Shown one piece after another: positions 22,183 to 31,220 of a stretch of 42,848 nt of DNA. The stretch lies in assembly GCA_020440915.1 (NCBI GenBank), contig JAGRNE010000002.1:1-42848 (forward strand). The letters are read 5' to 3'. A program made the position numbers and the translations under genes. This DNA is from Leptospiraceae bacterium. GTDB taxonomy: Bacteria > Spirochaetota > Leptospiria > Leptospirales > Leptonemataceae. Numbering within the stretch: position 1 is the stretch's first letter; each line of letters opens with the position of its first letter. Below the pieces are notes generated by a model. That model was not told where the DNA came from. It made no database searches and worked only from the letters and a program-made list of their open reading frames with translations.

Positions 22183-23444
22183 CCCTGGACTCTATCGGTA
22201 CCCAGGTATGGTTGGAGAGCCTCTGGAATCAGAAAGGAGCCGTCTGCCTGCTGGTAATTCTCTATGATAGCAATCATGGTTCTACCTGCGGCCAGCCCGC
22301 TGCCATTCAAGGTATGGACATAGCGGTTCCCTTTGTCGGTCTTATACCGAATCATACCGCGCCGGGCCTGAAACTCCCCGCAATTGCTGATCGAGGAAAT
22401 CTCGAGCCAGCGATTCAACCCCGGCATCCAGACTTCCAGATCGTAGGTGCGCATGGCGGTGGCGCCCATGTCCCCGGTAGAAAGAAGGAGAACTCGATAG
22501 TGCAGGCCCAGGGCTTTCAGAATGCCCTCGGCATGCGCAAGCATTTCTTCGTGGATTCGCGCGGAATCCTCGGGCGCACAGATTTGCACAAGCTCCACTT
22601 TCTGGAACTGATGCACTCGCACCAACCCACGGGTATCCTTGCCGGCCGCCCCGGCTTCCCGGCGAAAGCAACTGGAGGCCGCCGTTACCGCTACGGGAAG
22701 TTCGGTCAGAATACTATCTCGAAACAGATTCACCAGCGGAACTTCGGCGGTGGGAATGAGCGAAAGCTCATCCGCATCCATGCGATAGTACTCGCCTTTA
22801 AATTTGGGATACTGGCCCGTGGTGACCATGCAATCATCAATGACAACTGAAGGAACCCAGGTCTCTTCGTAGCCATTTTTCTTCTGGCTTTCCAGCATAA
22901 AGTTTATGATGGCTCTTTCCAGGCTTGCTGCCATGCCCCGGTAGGTATAGAATCGCGATCCTGCCAGTTTTACGCCACTTTCGAAATCCAGAATACCCAG
23001 CGTTTCGCCGATTTCATAGTGCGGCTTTGGCTCAAAATCGAAGGAAGGTTTTTTCCCTTCCTGTCGCAACTCTTTGTTGGCGCTTTCATCCGGCCCTATC
23101 GGCACTTCCGGATCCAGCCAGTTTGGCAAACCAAGAACAAGATCACTCAAGGAGTTTTCCAGCGCGGATAGTTCGGCTTCCAGATCCGCGATTTCTTCAC
23201 CGATCTTTCGCACCTCTTCTTTCTGTTTCTCCGCCTGGTCTTTCTGTCCGGCCCCTATAAGCTTTCCGATTTCCTTGCTGGAGCGATTTCTTTCGTTTCG
23301 AAGTTCGTCGGCCCGTTGCCTCTTCTCTTTAGATTTCTCAATGAGAACCTTGATGTCGTCCACCGACACCCGATCGTAGAAACGATCGGAGAGCATTTTT
23401 TCCAGTTCGGCAGGATTTTCCTGTATTCTTTTGAGTTCCAGCAT
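22176..23444 (-). CDS. serS: Seryl-tRNA synthetase
   Basis: 422 residues, the usual bacterial length. The N-terminal tRNA-binding coiled coil spans about 25-100 ('IEKSKEKRQRADELRNERNRSSKEIGKLIGAGQKDQAEKQKEEVRKIGEEI'). Class II motifs follow: motif 2 'FRREAGAAGKDTRGLVRVHQFQKVELV', the serine-binding 'TAEVPLVNLF' region, and motif 3 'LNGSGLAAGRTMIAIIENYQ'. It charges tRNA-Ser in the cytoplasm. The ribosome binding site is weak. It is divergent from the membrane-protein gene at 23565. Confidence 0.97.
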   Translation of the reverse strand: MLELKRIQENPAELEKMLSDRFYDRVSVDDIKVLIEKSKEKRQRADELRNERNRSSKEIGKLIGAGQKDQAEKQKEEVRKIGEEIADLEAELSALENSLSDLVLGLPNWLDPEVPIGPDESANKELRQEGKKPSFDFEPKPHYEIGETLGILDFESGVKLAGSRFYTYRGMAASLERAIINFMLESQKKNGYEETWVPSVVIDDCMVTTGQYPKFKGEYYRMDADELSLIPTAEVPLVNLFRDSILTELPVAVTAASSCFRREAGAAGKDTRGLVRVHQFQKVELVQICAPEDSARIHEEMLAHAEGILKALGLHYRVLLLSTGDMGATAMRTYDLEVWMPGLNRWLEISSISNCGEFQARRGMIRYKTDKGNRYVHTLNGSGLAAGRTMIAIIENYQQADGSFLIPEALQPYLGTDRVQGR

Positions 23445-23564
23445 GGCAAACTATTGACCTCCTGAAGGCGGCATTCATTTTCCGAACCCGGACTCCAGGA
23501 AGTATTCCTCGAGGCGACAGCCAGATTACTACTGGCTTCGGCCGGGCCAGGCGTCAAGTATATC

Positions 23565-25199
23565 ATGCAGATAAGCGAACAGAACAGATTGTATCCGGAA
23601 AAGGGACCCGGACGTATTTCGGATTCGCTGCTTTCGCTGATCCTGGCCCTGTGCGGTACCCTTTTTGTGCAGAACCAGGAATTGTTCCAGTCCGATGTTC
23701 TTTACATTCCTGCCTTCATCGAAGATCTTTTTCGCGGGATTTCACCCGGAGGGTGGTCCTTCAGCCCGGCTCCCTATGTATTTCCAGATATGCTGGCCTA
23801 TTTTCTTTTCTTCGCCGTGTCCGGGCTGCATCAGATCGCTCTGCGAATCTACGGCATTGTCCAGGCCGGTCTGATCCTTTTTCTACTATTGCGATTGTTC
23901 AGTCCTCCCGGAAAAAGACAGGGATGGTTCAGGCTTTTCTTCTCAGCGCAATTTGTCTCTTTGATGGCCTTCCAGGACTTCTACGCCTTTCTTTTTCTGC
24001 CGGGAATGCATTGCAGCGCTTTTCTGATGACCCTGGCGCTATTTCATCGGATTCGGAAGGAAACGCTTCTCCCCTGGAGAGGCATCTACATAGTACTTCT
24101 TTCCCTTTCTTTGTTGGCCGACCCCATCCTTCTGGTGTACGCCCATTTGCCCATACTCTTATCTCTTCTCTTTGCGCGAAAGTTGCGCAAGAGGAATCCG
24201 GATTACGGAAAACGAGTCCCTTCGGAGAGAATCAAATACTGGCTGAAAGTCATAATCCCTTCTTCGCTGATCGGGCTTGTTCTCTACGGTCTCTTTCGAG
24301 CCTTCTTTCGCATTGGCCGGCCGGGTCGGATCTCTCCCCTGGATTCTGTGGAGCGGCTGGCCGCGGACTTTGGCGACGGTTTTGGAATCCCCTGGCTTTT
24401 CTATGCACAATGCGTAGGAATTCTCATTTTCAGCCTCTTTCTTCTGCAGCGAGTACTGCTGGCCACGGAAAAGGAAATTCGCAAACAGGATGAACCGTCG
24501 CTGGTCTTCTACGGGCGCATTAGTTCATCCAGTCTTCTGGGTTTTATCTGGATCCCTCCGCTATTTGCTGTTCTCTTCGGAAACTACGTCGACCCCTATT
24601 CCATACGATACTTCGCCGGCAGTTTTATCGTCTCCAATGCTGGCTTGCTTTCTATTCTATGCAATGTAGCCCATCGTCCCACGGCCCGGGTTTCGCGCTT
24701 CACCGGGCCACTGCCGGTTCTCCTGCGTAAATGGGGGGCCCTTGCGGCTGCCTCTGTTTTGCTTCCGATTCTAATCTGGGAGCACAGGCAGACGGCAGGG
24801 CCGGAGTCCCCGGTTGTGTGGAAAACGTATTACCCGAATTATGTTCAATGCCTGGATTCCCTGGATGTGGATCTGGTGATGGCCGATTACTGGCATGCGA
24901 AGTCCATTTATCTGTTCAGTCATCGTCCCATCGTTGCCTATCATGCGGACTATGCCACCGGAAAGCCATCTCGCACCATCGCCAACGAAAACTGGTGGAA
25001 AGCGACCCGAAAGGGATCTAGCGACGATGAGCCTCGCGTTTCGGATTCCCGGGAATGGAACGGACGACCCGATGCGGTGTACATGCAGAGTCTTTCGCCG
25101 GACGTTATCCGGACCGCACTGGGAGCGCCGGATACCATCAAGGAATGTCCGGGAGCAGACCTTGCTCCTGTATGGATTTATAAAGAGCCTTCCCCTTGA
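23565..25199 (+). CDS. Polytopic membrane protein with C-terminal soluble domain
   Basis: 544 residues with about ten hydrophobic helices between residues 20 and 405, and a soluble C-terminal domain from about 415 ('VVWKTYYPNYVQCLDSLDVDLVMADYWHAKSIYLFSHRPIVAYHADYATGKP'). The layout, with a first extracytoplasmic loop holding acidic residues (QSDVLYIPAFIEDLFRG), resembles GT-C type glycosyltransferases of cell-envelope biosynthesis, but no diagnostic motif settles it. The start has no clear ribosome binding site. It is divergent from serS and convergent with tatD. Confidence 0.7.
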   Translation: MQISEQNRLYPEKGPGRISDSLLSLILALCGTLFVQNQELFQSDVLYIPAFIEDLFRGISPGGWSFSPAPYVFPDMLAYFLFFAVSGLHQIALRIYGIVQAGLILFLLLRLFSPPGKRQGWFRLFFSAQFVSLMAFQDFYAFLFLPGMHCSAFLMTLALFHRIRKETLLPWRGIYIVLLSLSLLADPILLVYAHLPILLSLLFARKLRKRNPDYGKRVPSERIKYWLKVIIPSSLIGLVLYGLFRAFFRIGRPGRISPLDSVERLAADFGDGFGIPWLFYAQCVGILIFSLFLLQRVLLATEKEIRKQDEPSLVFYGRISSSSLLGFIWIPPLFAVLFGNYVDPYSIRYFAGSFIVSNAGLLSILCNVAHRPTARVSRFTGPLPVLLRKWGALAAASVLLPILIWEHRQTAGPESPVVWKTYYPNYVQCLDSLDVDLVMADYWHAKSIYLFSHRPIVAYHADYATGKPSRTIANENWWKATRKGSSDDEPRVSDSREWNGRPDAVYMQSLSPDVIRTALGAPDTIKECPGADLAPVWIYKEPSP

Positions 25200-25214
25200 T
25201 CTAGTTTTCGGCCG

Positions 25215-25290
25215 TGACTGCTTGCGGCCTGCCGTGACTGCTTGCGGCCTGCAATGACTGCTTGCGGCCGGCAATGACTGTTTGCGCACC
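25215..25290. repeat. 20-bp tandem repeat, 3.8 copies
   Basis: Units start at 25215, 25235, 25255 and 25275 (the last partial). Each begins TGACTG(C/T)TTGCG and differs mainly in the last four bases. The array lies directly after the membrane-protein gene in a 194-bp convergent gap. Confidence 0.9.
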
Positions 25291-25393
25291 CCTGGTTATG
25301 ATGCCCCTTTGCGGCACTACGAAGAAGCCGGGTTCCCACCCGCACAGTGTCCCGGGGCGCGGCCTGTCCCAGGCGAAAGCCCCTTTCCCCTGG

Positions 25394-26239
25394 TTATTTC
25401 TTGAATGCCAGAAAGTCCCGGGTATTTTTTTCGATGGCGGCCTGAACCTGCTCCGGATCTTCGCCCAGCTTTTCGGCGCGAAGGTTCTTCAGAAATTCAA
25501 GGGTATGCACAACATAGGCGGGCTGATTGGTCTTGCCCCGGTTCGGCACCGGAGCCAGGAAGGGAGCATCTGTTTCCACCATCAAGCAATCCAGCGGAAG
25601 TCTGACGGCGGCCTCGTGCAGGGTATGGGAATTCTTGAACGTTAGAATGCCGCTAAAGCTCACTTTCCAGCCCAGATCCACAAAGGGCATTGCTTCTTCG
25701 TAGCTGTAAGTGAAGCAATGCAATACCCCGCGAATCCCCCCCACATCTTGTACGGCTTGCAAGGTGTCCTGTACCGATTGGGTCTTTCCGGGCTCATACT
25801 GTCGAGTATCCCGGGTATGAATGACGATGGGCAGTTGCAACTCGCGGGCCAGCTCCAGGTGCCGCTTGAGGGATTGCTTTTGCTGCTCTACAAATTCTGT
25901 GGAGTGGAAATAATCCAATCCGGTTTCGCCAATACCCAGAAACTCGCGGTCGTCGCGATGCTTGCGAACGATCGAGAATATGTCTTCCAGAGTTTCCAGT
26001 TGATCGGCAGCCTCCGGATGTAAGCCGGCTGTCCAGCGAAGCTGAAAGTCCGGTCGCGCCTCAAGAAGGTGTTTGAGCCGCTGAGGAAGCTGCGAGTTAA
26101 AAGTGGCCGATCGTAGATCTGTGGAAATCTGGACCAGACCTTCCAGTCCAGCCTCCATGGCGTTTTGAACGCCGGCTTCTACCGGGATTCCCTGGGAAGC
26201 CACGATATCCAGATGGCAATGGGTGTCAAAGACGGCCAT
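25394..26239 (-). CDS. TatD-family metal-dependent DNase
   Basis: 281 residues from ATG at 26239; an in-frame TTG at 26263 is an alternative. The amidohydrolase-type metal site is complete: 'FDTHCHLD', 'GIGETGLDYF', 'LPIVIHTRD', 'LHCFTYSYEEA' and 'VETDAPFLAPVPNRGK'. TatD enzymes are cytoplasmic 3'-5' exonucleases acting in DNA repair or quality control. It stands alone and converges on the membrane-protein gene. A 152-bp region with a palindrome separates it from cstA. Confidence 0.92.
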   Translation of the reverse strand: MAVFDTHCHLDIVASQGIPVEAGVQNAMEAGLEGLVQISTDLRSATFNSQLPQRLKHLLEARPDFQLRWTAGLHPEAADQLETLEDIFSIVRKHRDDREFLGIGETGLDYFHSTEFVEQQKQSLKRHLELARELQLPIVIHTRDTRQYEPGKTQSVQDTLQAVQDVGGIRGVLHCFTYSYEEAMPFVDLGWKVSFSGILTFKNSHTLHEAAVRLPLDCLMVETDAPFLAPVPNRGKTNQPAYVVHTLEFLKNLRAEKLGEDPEQVQAAIEKNTRDFLAFKK

Positions 26240-26266
26240 CCTTCCAGATCGTGCCGGCCCCAACTC

Positions 26267-26291
26267 ATGTCAAGTCTCGATTGCTTGACAT
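26267..26291. promoter_or_regulatory. Palindrome between tatD and cstA
   Basis: A perfect 8-bp inverted repeat ATGTCAAG/CTTGACAT with a 9-nt spacer. Each arm contains TTGACA in outward orientation, which equals the sigma-70 -35 consensus, so this could be a divergent promoter core, an operator, or both. No matching -10 is convincing on either side. Confidence 0.45.
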
Positions 26292-26391
26292 AGCAAGGCC
26301 GGGTATGGGTGCTATCTACTGTTCTGCAGCTTCCTCGCGCAAGCTCACCGAGTTGGCCGAAGTAGAATAGAACGTCTGTTGAGGCATTATT

Positions 26392-28152
26392 GTGAACGCT
26401 ACCTTACCCGCTATCGCCGTGCTTCTGGCCTATGCCGGAGGCTATTTTCTTTACAGCAAGTTTCTGTCCGAAAAGGTTTTCCGACTCCGCAAGGAGGCCA
26501 TCACTCCGGCGCATAGCGAAAAGGACGGCATTGACTTTGTGCCCACCAACAAGTACGTGCTGTTCGGCCACCATTACGCATCCATAGCCGGCCTTGCTCC
26601 CATGCTGGGGCCTGCCGTAGCGGTGGTATGGGGATGGCTTCCTGCCCTTCTCTGGGTTACTCTTGGCGCCATCTTCATTGGCTGCGTTCATGACTTCGGT
26701 TCGCTGGTTGTGAGCGCCCGGGCAAAGGGCCAATCCATTGGAGCGGTGGCCCAGGGAATTATTCATCCCAGAGCACGACTATTGTTCCACATTATTATCT
26801 TCTTTCTGGTAGCACTGGCCATGGGCGTCTTTGTCTATGTCATCGCTCTGCTCTTCAGCCCTGCGCCCAGCGCCGAGAATGCGGACATTCATTTTCCGCA
26901 GGCGGTGACTCCTTCCTTTGGCCTTATGCTCATCGCCGCTGTGATGGGCTATTTGATCTATAAGAAGAATGCATCCTTAAAGGTGCTTACGCCCGTTGGC
27001 TTGCTTCTGCTTTTCGCATTGATTGGTTTTTCCAGTTTTTCCCATTACGGGGACTGGCTGGGACTGGGTTACGTTGGCAAAGAGGGAATGTTTCGCGCGG
27101 TGCAGATCTGGAGCGCCGTTCTACTCTTTTATGCTTTTCTGGCCTCCATCTTGCCCGTCTGGTCCTTGCTCCAGCCCAGAGACTTTTTAAATAGCCTGCT
27201 CCTTTATGTGGGCCTGATTGGAATCTTCGCAGGATTCTTCGTTGTTCAGCCGGACTTTGTGGCCCCCGCCACACGAATGGACGTAGAGGGCTCCCCGGGA
27301 CTTTTTCCCTTTGTATTCATAATAATCGCCTGCGGCGCCGCCTCGGGATTTCACAGCCTGGTGGCCAGCGGCACAACAGCTCGTCAGCTGGATAAAGAAA
27401 CCGATGCTCGATTCATCGGCTACGGAGGCATGCTGGGCGAATCGTTGCTGGGCTTCATTGCTGTGCTCGCTACCACAGCCGGCATGGCCAGCGAAATGGA
27501 ATGGGGAGAGCGCTACGCCAACTGGGGCGCCATCCAGAGTCTGGGTCCGCAGGTTGGAGTATTCATTCAGGGATGCAGTCGTTTTCTGGCCGGCATTGGC
27601 ATTCCGCTGGACATTGGGGCCTCTTTCATAAGCGTTATTGTTGTAAGTTACGCCCTGACATCACTGGACAGCGCCACTCGCCTGCTTCGATACAATATTG
27701 AAGAAATTGGAGCCTTTCTCCATATCAGGCTTTTACAGGACCGCTACCTGGCAAGCCTGCTGGCCATTGCATCCATCGCTTTCTTCGCGTACTACGAAAT
27801 CGGCGGCAAACCCGCCGGACTGGCTCTCTGGCAGCTGTTCGGGACGACAAATCAGATTCTTGCCGGTCTTGCATTGCTTGTTATTACCGTTTACCTGCTC
27901 AAGCGAAAATGGGCCTGGTATGTTTCCGGAATTCCCATGGTTCTGCTTCTGGTCGTAACCATCGATGCCATGGTAATCAAGATTCAGGAGTTTTATAATG
28001 GGGGACAGGATCCGGAATGGCCGCTGGTTATCCTGGGAAGCTTCCTACTGGTGCTGGCAGTCTGGCTGATCGTAGAAGGCATTCTGGCCATCTACAGATA
28101 CAAGAAAAAAGGCGTCGTCATCAAGGAGTACGAAGTGGAAACGCAGCATTGA
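26392..28152 (+). CDS. cstA: CstA-family carbon-starvation transporter
   Basis: 586 residues with a GTG start and GAGG 9 nt upstream. About 15 membrane segments. Family landmarks: 'DFVPTNKYVLFGHHYASIAGLAPMLGPAVAVVWGWLPALLWVTLGAIFIGCVHDFGSLVVSARAKGQSIG', 'CGAASGFHSLVASGTTARQLDKETDARFIGYGGMLGE' and 'LTSLDSATRLLRYNIEE'. CstA and BtsT import pyruvate or peptides across the inner membrane. The length fits the short CstA form. It is a single-gene unit. Confidence 0.93.
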   Translation: MNATLPAIAVLLAYAGGYFLYSKFLSEKVFRLRKEAITPAHSEKDGIDFVPTNKYVLFGHHYASIAGLAPMLGPAVAVVWGWLPALLWVTLGAIFIGCVHDFGSLVVSARAKGQSIGAVAQGIIHPRARLLFHIIIFFLVALAMGVFVYVIALLFSPAPSAENADIHFPQAVTPSFGLMLIAAVMGYLIYKKNASLKVLTPVGLLLLFALIGFSSFSHYGDWLGLGYVGKEGMFRAVQIWSAVLLFYAFLASILPVWSLLQPRDFLNSLLLYVGLIGIFAGFFVVQPDFVAPATRMDVEGSPGLFPFVFIIIACGAASGFHSLVASGTTARQLDKETDARFIGYGGMLGESLLGFIAVLATTAGMASEMEWGERYANWGAIQSLGPQVGVFIQGCSRFLAGIGIPLDIGASFISVIVVSYALTSLDSATRLLRYNIEEIGAFLHIRLLQDRYLASLLAIASIAFFAYYEIGGKPAGLALWQLFGTTNQILAGLALLVITVYLLKRKWAWYVSGIPMVLLLVVTIDAMVIKIQEFYNGGQDPEWPLVILGSFLLVLAVWLIVEGILAIYRYKKKGVVIKEYEVETQH

Positions 28153-28182
28153 AATGTTTGTCCGCGCATAGAGGCTTCCTTA

Positions 28183-28587
28183 TCAGGCCCCTGGCTGCTG
28201 CGCGGCCTCCAACTTATGACGTAGATCTGTATGGATGGGCGCCGTGGATTTCTTTTCATGATCCCAGTACGCCTGTACGGTGCGGGCGGTACAATGCACA
28301 TCCTGGCTTATTCGATTTCTGGCTTCGTATATGAAATCCCAGGATGCCTTTCCAATCCTTCCTACCCCAATTCCCATCTCGATCTCATCGGTGATGACCA
28401 CCGGCTTCTTATAATCCAGCTCCGCATGGACAATCAGAAAAGGGAAATCCAGAGCGCTCTTCAAAGGAAACAGGCTGTCATAGTAGCGCACCCGGGCCTG
28501 TTCGCAATAGGTTAGAAAGATGGCATTGTTCACATGCCCAAATGCATCCAGGTCCTGGAAACGTACTTCCACCGAATAGTAGGTCAT
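28183..28587 (-). CDS. 4HBT-family acyl-CoA thioesterase
   Basis: 134 residues from an ATG chosen because the hotdog domain begins there (MTYYSVEVRFQDLDAFGHVNNAIFLTYCEQARVRYYDSL); upstream in-frame sequence is not domain-like. The D-x-x-G-H-V-N-N motif is the 4-hydroxybenzoyl-CoA thioesterase/YbgC active site. It hydrolyses acyl-CoA thioesters in the cytoplasm; substrate unknown. The C-terminal tail after 'TARTVQAYWDHEKKS' is short. It converges with cstA. Confidence 0.88.
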   Translation of the reverse strand: MTYYSVEVRFQDLDAFGHVNNAIFLTYCEQARVRYYDSLFPLKSALDFPFLIVHAELDYKKPVVITDEIEMGIGVGRIGKASWDFIYEARNRISQDVHCTARTVQAYWDHEKKSTAPIHTDLRHKLEAAQQPGA

Positions 28588-28815
28588 GATGCAGATTTGA
28601 AAATCCACTCCTGGATACAACCGCAACTCCTGCCCCAGGGAAGACCGGTCTTTCCTGACGACTCCCACCCCTGGGCCCATCGAAGAGTGGATCACCCCTG
28701 GCAATCCCTGCCCTCATCGGAAATTCGATACGGACCATCTTTCGCTTGCCAGACCAATGGGCTCCCTTTCAGGTGCCCTTGAGACTGCGTCTCAGTCTTT
28801 TTAAGGCGGTGTATC
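28588..28815. other. Divergent intergenic region with the exbB operator candidate
   Basis: This 228-bp region separates the thioesterase and exbB starts. Apart from the inverted repeat at 28780-28798 I see no gene or recognisable element. Confidence 0.5.
28780..28798 (+). promoter_or_regulatory. Inverted-repeat operator candidate upstream of exbB
   Basis: TGAGACTGCGTCTCA (28780-28794) is a perfect 6-3-6 palindrome and also fits a 7-1-7 layout with one mismatch, as in Fur-family sites. A near-copy lies upstream of hmuT. It ends 21 nt before the exbB start. An overlapping hairpin AGACTG/CAGTCT followed by T5 means a transcript structure is possible too. Confidence 0.55.
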
Positions 28816-29466
28816 ATGGATCCCATCACTCTCTTTCATATGGGCGGCCCGTTCATGTGGCCCATTCTGGCACTTCTGCTTCTGGCGCTCAGCCTGGCTG
28901 TGGAAAGACTGATCTACTACGCCTACACCTACTCGGCTCCAGGCGAGCCACAAGACTTCTGTCCGGATGGTCATTTGAGGCCACCGAAACCCACCTCCTG
29001 GCTGGATCGTTCTCTGCCGGCAGCAGAAGCCAGATTTCATCGGTTTGCCCCGGTGCGTCTGATCGAGTCCGTTTCCTCCCAGAGCCCGGGTAGACCCCCG
29101 GATGCAATCCTGCAGAGAACCGGAAATGCACTATCAGAAGAATTGAGCCGAAGGCTTTCTGTGCTGCCCATTGTCAGCTCCGTGGCCCCCATGATAGGTC
29201 TTCTGGGAACGGTGGCAGGAATGATGGATTCCTTTCAGGCCATAGCTGCCAGCGGAGGACAGGCCAGCATGGGGGAACTGGCCGATGGCATTTGGGTGGC
29301 CATGACCACCACTGCTTTCGGATTGATGACCGGCATTCCTGCCTATCTGTTTCATGGGGCCTTTTTGAGTATCGTAAATCGCCGAATCGCGCTTATGAAT
29401 CGCACGGCTCATTACCTGGAAGAAGTGGGCCTGGTGCAACCTTCCAGGGATTCAGAGGCAGCCTGA
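28816..29466 (+). CDS. exbB: ExbB, MotA/TolQ/ExbB proton-channel protein
   Basis: 216 residues with AAGGCGG upstream. Three membrane segments: about 13-32, 120-142 and 158-180. The conserved core is 'LPIVSSVAPMIGLLGTVAGMMDSFQAIAASGGQASMGELADGIWVAMTTTAFGLMTGIPAYLFH'. With ExbD it uses the proton motive force to energise TonB and so the heme receptor encoded 7 kb away. The stop overlaps exbD in TGATG. Confidence 0.94.
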   Translation: MDPITLFHMGGPFMWPILALLLLALSLAVERLIYYAYTYSAPGEPQDFCPDGHLRPPKPTSWLDRSLPAAEARFHRFAPVRLIESVSSQSPGRPPDAILQRTGNALSEELSRRLSVLPIVSSVAPMIGLLGTVAGMMDSFQAIAASGGQASMGELADGIWVAMTTTAFGLMTGIPAYLFHGAFLSIVNRRIALMNRTAHYLEEVGLVQPSRDSEAA

Positions 29467-29864
29467 TGCGATTCCCTCCGCTGACGCAGAAGTCCTCGGT
29501 CATGGACATTGCGCCCATGGTGGATCTTGTATTTCTGCTTCTGGTCTTCTTCATGATAGGCAGTCGATTCGCACAGCCTTCCATGGAGATGCAGCTGCCG
29601 GAGGCTTCCACAGGAAACATCAGCCAAAGCAACTCCATCGTAATCTCCGTGAACCGGGAAAGGAATATCAGCCTGAACGGCCGTTTCTTCACCATGGAAG
29701 AACTGAGCCGGGGCCTGAAAGCTGCCATGCAGGAGAATTCGAATTCCGAAGTAATTCTTCGCCTGGATGGACGGATACCCTACGAGTATTTCGTACGAAT
29801 TATGGACCGGTGTAGAGAGGCCGGCGCCACGAATTTGAGGCTGGAATATGAACCAACGAAATAA
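29466..29864 (+). CDS. exbD: ExbD, TonB-energising protein
   Basis: 132 residues. One membrane helix with the essential Asp20 in 'MVDLVFLLLVFFMIG', preceded by 'SVMDIAPM', and a periplasmic domain ending 'YFVRIMDRCREAGATNLRLEYEP', all standard for ExbD. The start overlaps the exbB stop by one base, and tonB starts inside its last codons. Confidence 0.94.
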   Translation: MRFPPLTQKSSVMDIAPMVDLVFLLLVFFMIGSRFAQPSMEMQLPEASTGNISQSNSIVISVNRERNISLNGRFFTMEELSRGLKAAMQENSNSEVILRLDGRIPYEYFVRIMDRCREAGATNLRLEYEPTK

Positions 29865-30399
29865 GCTGGATACGCTGCTTCGCAGAGGAACCATAGTTCC
29901 CTTTCTCTGGATTGGATCCCTTTCTGCATCGGCATTTGCATTGCAGGCCTGGACTGTGGCACCGGACTCCACGGAAGAGAAGCGAACCATATCCGCCATA
30001 CATTTTCAGCTAGCTTCGCCGGATGCCAGGCAGAGTCAGGAGATTCCCGATCGACGAGAAAATGCCACGGGAAAGGAAAACCCGTCCAGCTCGCAGTCCG
30101 CAACTTCGGAAGGCAAAAATCAGTATCTAAGCCAGGTATTGAATCGAATCGAAGCCCATAAGAGGTATCCTCTACGAGAAAAGCAGGACAACATTGAAGG
30201 AAGCGTAAAGGTGCATTTTCGCATCTCCTCCAGCGGTCAGTTGCTGCAGGTAAGTGTGGCCGGTCCAAGCCCGGTGTCCTCGTTCAATGTGGAAGCAATG
30301 TCCTGCATCAAACGAGCTTCCCCGTTTCCTCCTTTTCCGGAAGATATGAAACAGGATTCGGTAGCCCTGACCATTCGCATGGATTTCCGTCTTCGCTGA
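29848..30399 (+). CDS. tonB: TonB-type energy transducer
   Basis: 183 residues, starting 17 nt inside exbD with GAGG upstream. One membrane helix (about 16-36), a 65-residue linker that is Ser/Glu/Asn-rich rather than Pro-rich, and a C-terminal TonB domain from about 90: 'YLSQVLNRIEAHKRYPLREKQDNIEGSVKVHFRISSSGQLLQVSVAGPSPVSSFNVEAMSCIKRASPFPPFPEDM'. It transmits energy from ExbBD to outer-membrane receptors. The linker is short for a TonB that must cross the periplasm. Confidence 0.9.
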   Translation: MNQRNKLDTLLRRGTIVPFLWIGSLSASAFALQAWTVAPDSTEEKRTISAIHFQLASPDARQSQEIPDRRENATGKENPSSSQSATSEGKNQYLSQVLNRIEAHKRYPLREKQDNIEGSVKVHFRISSSGQLLQVSVAGPSPVSSFNVEAMSCIKRASPFPPFPEDMKQDSVALTIRMDFRLR

Positions 30400-30528
30400 A
30401 TTTCCCGGTCCAACAGGGCTCGGGCTGTGCACACAGATCCAGGCGCCATCGCAAAACGTCTGGACCAGGATCAGGCATTCCTTTTATGCAGGGCCCCGCA
30501 GGGCCCCACAATCATTCATTCTCAATTC

Positions 30529-31128
30529 TCAGTTCACAATTCGAATGGCGGGTCGAGGATCGGAAGCGGGGATGGGATCCGGGACGCCCGGAGGGGAGCC
30601 ACCTGTATCCCCCGTATACAGCTGAATCTGGTAGGTACCCGCCTGCAGAAACTCAATGTATCTGGGTGAGGAGCTGGCACTGGTCTCCTGATATTCCGTA
30701 CCGGCCGTAGTCTTTTTGGACGCGGACGTCAAATCAGCCGGGCAGCCCGAATTCTTGTAAGGCGTGACCACTCGAATGCCCGGCGAAGACTGGGCAAAGT
30801 TTGTAAGCTCCAGCCGGGTTCCTACATTCGCAGTAACCTCCAAATAGACTGTCAGGGCCTCAGTGGAGTCCACCCCCTCTGAATGGGAAGTAAACATATC
30901 CTGAGAGGTAACCGCCGGGAAATAAAGAACGCGCGTCTGGGTACTGGAATTTCCCGGACTGGTCTCTACCGTGAAATCACAATTCCGCGGAGGTACAACG
31001 GCTGTTAGCAAAGCCACTGCTGCCAGAGCTGTCTCTGCGTCGTTTCCTTCTCCTGTTTCACAGGATAGACTGCCGGCCATGGCCAGCAGACAGCCCAGGG
31101 CTATTGAAATTCTTCTTCTTGGTTTCAT
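30529..31128 (-). CDS. Lipoprotein of unknown function in the heme locus
   Basis: 199 residues from the ATG with AGGAG upstream. Lipoprotein signal ending AGSLSC (Cys23). The mature part has a small-residue-rich start, two widely spaced cysteines (CDFTV, GCPADL) and beta-rich sequence such as 'TLTVYLEVTANVGTRLELTN' style strands, ending 'SPRYIEFLQAGTYQIQLYTGDTGGSPPG', which suggests a beta-sandwich. I do not recognise the family. It is divergent from hmuT and shares the 148-bp regulatory region, so co-regulation with heme uptake and a surface role are inferences. Confidence 0.7.
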   Translation of the reverse strand: MKPRRRISIALGCLLAMAGSLSCETGEGNDAETALAAVALLTAVVPPRNCDFTVETSPGNSSTQTRVLYFPAVTSQDMFTSHSEGVDSTEALTVYLEVTANVGTRLELTNFAQSSPGIRVVTPYKNSGCPADLTSASKKTTAGTEYQETSASSSPRYIEFLQAGTYQIQLYTGDTGGSPPGVPDPIPASDPRPAIRIVN

Positions 31129-31169
31129 TTAAGGTTCTCCTTGACTTTCCGGATCTCAGATCCGGTTTT

Positions 31170-31188
31170 TGCGACTGCGTCTCAATCT
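31170..31188 (+). promoter_or_regulatory. Second copy of the exbB-type operator word
   Basis: The 18-bp stretch at 31171-31188 matches the exbB upstream word at 16 of 18 positions, sharing GACTGCGTCTCA exactly. It lies between the divergent lipoprotein gene and hmuT. Confidence 0.55.
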
Positions 31189-31220
31189 CGTACGACCATT
31201 CGGCTGTCAGTAATTATTTT

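Noticed and set aside
25215-25290. A CRISPR array
   Set aside because: Units are directly adjacent with no spacers, only about four copies, and no cas genes are near.
28783-28800. An intrinsic terminator (AGACTG/CAGTCT then T5) on the plus strand
   Set aside because: No plus-strand gene ends upstream of it, and the overlapping palindrome recurs before hmuT without the T tract, which favours an operator. It remains a secondary possibility.
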